From: JAVBNW01 sp031551255 | GTDB lineage: Bacteria > Bacillota > Clostridia > Christensenellales > UBA1750 | Assembly: GCA_031551255.1 (NCBI GenBank) | Contig: JAVBNW010000122.1 | Location: forward strand, 1-23,813 | Direction of reading: 5' to 3' | Length of the DNA stretch: 23,813 nucleotides | Part shown: positions 22,277 to 23,813 of the stretch, piece after piece | Layout of the letters: every line of letters begins with the position of its first letter | Numbering within the stretch: position 1 is the stretch's first letter | The notes under the pieces: model-generated | Database searches by the model: none | Told to the model about the DNA's origin: nothing | Seen by the model: the letters and a program-made list of their open reading frames with translations, nothing else | Position numbers and translations under genes: made by a program

Positions 22277-23369
22277 TTACAACTCCATATCCTGCGTCCG
22301 CTTCGGCTGTTCCCGCCTTGCCTCCACCCGCATAATATCATAGACATTGCGCCGGATAATCTCAACCTCGCGGACTTCCTCTTTCAGAAAAACATACTCC
22401 TGATTGAGCCGTTTCCTCTTGGCGGTCGGCGTGTCGCGCTCCGCTTTCCACGCCTTAATCGGAAGGCTGGTATGCCTGTTCATCATGCCTTTAAGATAGC
22501 GGTTGACGGCTTCATACAGCGTGATTTCCGTATGGTGGGCGTCAGCATATCTCTCTTTCCATTTCGGCTTTTCTCCTGCTGGTAGTGCTTGTAAATGGTC
22601 TTGTGGCGAGAAAAATATCGGCTTGCTATATGTGCTCATCCAAAGTGTCAATCTGCCGTTCAGCCGCTTTCAGCTTGACCCGAATATCGTCCTGTTTGCC
22701 GAACATGGCCTTGACCTTATCCTCTAATCCCGCCATGTCCATAATTTTGTTGGCGGTGAGGAAATTCAACGTTTTCAAAGCGGATTGCAGATTGATAATG
22801 GTCTGATCATTGCCCTGCTACTCCCGGCGCGTTAAAATATTCGAGATAACATCTGCAAAGGTAGGCGGCGCGGTGTTCTCGGCTTCTTCTTTCAGCCAGT
22901 CTTGCAGTTTGGAAATCCTCGCCCGAAGCTGGCGGAGTTGATTATTTGTGACAGCGATTTCACGGTTCATATTGCCGCGCTCGGTACGGATGCCACGCTT
23001 TTCCATCTGAAAAGCTGCAACGTCTAAATGGACGGTAGGGATTTGGTCGATTTCGAGATATTCGTACAGGGTTTCCATCCGGTATGGCCGGCGCGCCGGG
23101 AAGAACCAGCGTGCGCGGACAACGTTGCGGAGTATCTTTTCGGCGGTTTGTTCATCCCGCTCGAACATGGCGAGAAAGAAGAACGGGAGCATGAGCCCGA
23201 TCATGAGGAACACAGCCGCCGAGTTGCCGATGGCGGTCCGGGTGAACAAATACGTCGGCACGCCTACGGCGGCGGCCAGCGCGAAGCATATGAGCTGCCT
23301 CTTGGTCAGGTTGAAAGCTATCTTGGTTTTAACCTTCGAGAGGTCTTTCGGCACGGATACAAAGGGCAT
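22277..23369 (-). pseudogene. Chimera: PrgI family conjugation protein fused in frame to a broken Tn1549/Tn916-type relaxase C-terminus
   Basis: From ATG 23369 (behind GGAGGTG at 23380-23386) the frame gives a PrgI protein: MPFVSVPKDLSKVKTKIAFN, LTKRQLICF, two TM helices and RRPYRMETLYEYLE. Near 23050 it passes without a break into relaxase sequence: IDQIPTVHLDVAAFQMEKRG, IRTERGNMNREIAVTNNQLR, LQDWLKEEA. A TAG follows (22818-22820), then the same frame continues (NFLTANKIMDMAGLEDKVKA, RQIDTLDEHI) to a second stop, and after frameshifts ends HHTEITLYEAVNRYLKGMMN ... VEIIRRNVYDIMRVEARREQ, stop 22277. In intact ICEs these two genes are apart, so an internal deletion joined them. PrgI is part of the mating channel; the relaxase nicks DNA for transfer. 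Confidence 0.85.
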
Positions 23370-23442
23370 TCGGATATTCACCTCCATAGAGAAAGCGCCC
23401 TGTTCATAAGAACAAGACGCCTATGCCGCTTGATCGCGATTC

Positions 23443-23813
23443 TTAGAATGTTATGGTCTGGGCATCGTTCATGCAGATGGTCACATGCGCCTGCGAAAAG
23501 CGCACTTCATACACTTCCATCATGTCGCCGCCGTCCTTGATCGTATCCGTGCCTCCGGGGAACTTCTTTGCGATGATTTCGATTACCTCGTCAATCGTAG
23601 CATCCGATTTCTGCACCTCGCCGAATATGCGCACCTGCGCGTCCGCTTCCGGCCCTTGCGAAAGCGGCATGCAGGCAACGCGGGCATTTTGAGCGAACTC
23701 ACGGATTTTTTGATTGCCCTTGAAGGTTGTAAAAAACAGACGGCCCTCCTTTTCGGGCGTGTAGGCGAACGTAACGGTGCGCACATTGGGCTGATTGCTC
23801 ACGCTGGTGGCCA
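23443..23813 (-). CDS. Pyridoxamine 5'-phosphate oxidase-like (FMN-binding) protein, N-terminus outside window
   Basis: The frame is open to the window edge and reads ATSVSNQPNVRTVTFAYTPE, KEGRLFFTTFKGNQKIREFA, RVACMPLSQGP, QVRIFGEVQKSD and ends AHVTICMNDAQTITF. The split beta-barrel pattern R-L-F-F-T-T-x-K-x-x-Q-K-x-x-x-F ... V-x-I-x-G is that of small PNPOx-like flavin-binding proteins. A GTG at 23802 could serve as start, but the residues before it (L/M-A-T-S-V) also fit the family, so the gene very likely begins beyond the window. Substrate unknown. It probably marks chromosomal sequence past the right edge of the mobile DNA, 73 bases from the PrgI start. Confidence 0.8.
   Translation of the reverse strand, partial: ATSVSNQPNVRTVTFAYTPEKEGRLFFTTFKGNQKIREFAQNARVACMPLSQGPEADAQVRIFGEVQKSDATIDEVIEIIAKKFPGGTDTIKDGGDMMEVYEVRFSQAHVTICMNDAQTITF

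Larger units (their letters stand above)
2387..23440. mobile_element. Putative composite, decayed integrative element region (limits inferred)
   Basis: Mobility genes on the minus strand occupy both ends: a recombinase remnant with TnpW-like piece beside tRNA-Pro at the left, PrgI/relaxase at the right, and a second mobilization block in the middle. Intact operons between them look like cargo. A nine-base inverted match, TGTTCTTAT at 2394-2402 and ATAAGAACA at 23406-23414, lies at the two presumed ends. Because two different relaxases are present, at least two elements must be involved. The limits are a hypothesis, not a finding from direct repeats. Confidence 0.35.

Noticed and set aside
1..23813. 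CRISPR arrays, rRNA genes, riboswitches or prophage genes
   Set aside because: No regularly spaced repeats, no rRNA-like sequence, and no recognisable riboswitch or phage structural genes were seen on either strand.

Overview
The window looks like a chromosomal accessory region of an anaerobic Firmicute of class Clostridia. Base composition is moderately GC-rich, ribosome binding sites are strong AGGAGG-type, and the families present (7TM-DISM kinases, Cys-rich VLP, PrgI, TnpW-like and DUF4368-type recombinase genes) are ones I associate with gut Clostridia. The genus cannot be fixed from sequence alone. All family assignments are from recognition of motifs; no search was run.

Layout. (1) 1-2017, plus strand: end of a GNAT acetyltransferase, an alpha/beta-hydrolase esterase and a sugar-phosphate isomerase/epimerase-like TIM barrel; then a tRNA-Pro(GGG) at 2310-2386 with its own promoter. 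(2) 2387-3359, minus strand: a collapsed end of an integrative element (receiver-like pseudogene, TnpW-like piece, serine recombinase reduced to its two ends). (3) 3457-5822, minus: a frameshifted exported multidomain surface protein, a 72-aa exported protein with a jacalin-lectin C-terminal motif, and a receiverless OmpR-type winged helix. (4) 5924-10414, minus: an intact three-gene operon with overlapping ends: membrane-anchored surface protein, 7TM histidine kinase, OmpR-type regulator. (5) 10848-17299, minus: remains of a mobilizable element (relaxase with three frameshifts, two small accessory genes, a mobC split by a full-length group II intron with an intact reverse transcriptase, and a truncated Cys-rich VLP protein), interrupted by a plus-strand membrane acyltransferase. 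(6) 17461-22042, minus: intact response regulator, intramembrane-sensing kinase, ABC ATPase and 8-TM permease, the layout of peptide-antibiotic sensing and resistance loci, with a likely regulator-responsive promoter before the ABC genes. (7) 22277-23369, minus: an ICE remnant in which a PrgI gene is fused in frame to the C-terminal half of a Tn1549/Tn916-type relaxase, itself broken. (8) 23443-23813, minus: start-truncated pyridoxamine-phosphate-oxidase-like gene, probably ordinary chromosome.

How it fits together. Almost all mobilization genes lie on the minus strand and are decayed, while the cargo-like modules (sensor operon, acyltransferase, ABC/two-component operon, intron-encoded protein) are intact. 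The simplest reading is one or more integrative elements inserted beside tRNA-Pro that lost mobility through internal deletions while envelope-sensing and defence cargo was kept. The intact long genes argue that the frameshifts in the mobility genes are real decay and not general sequencing error.
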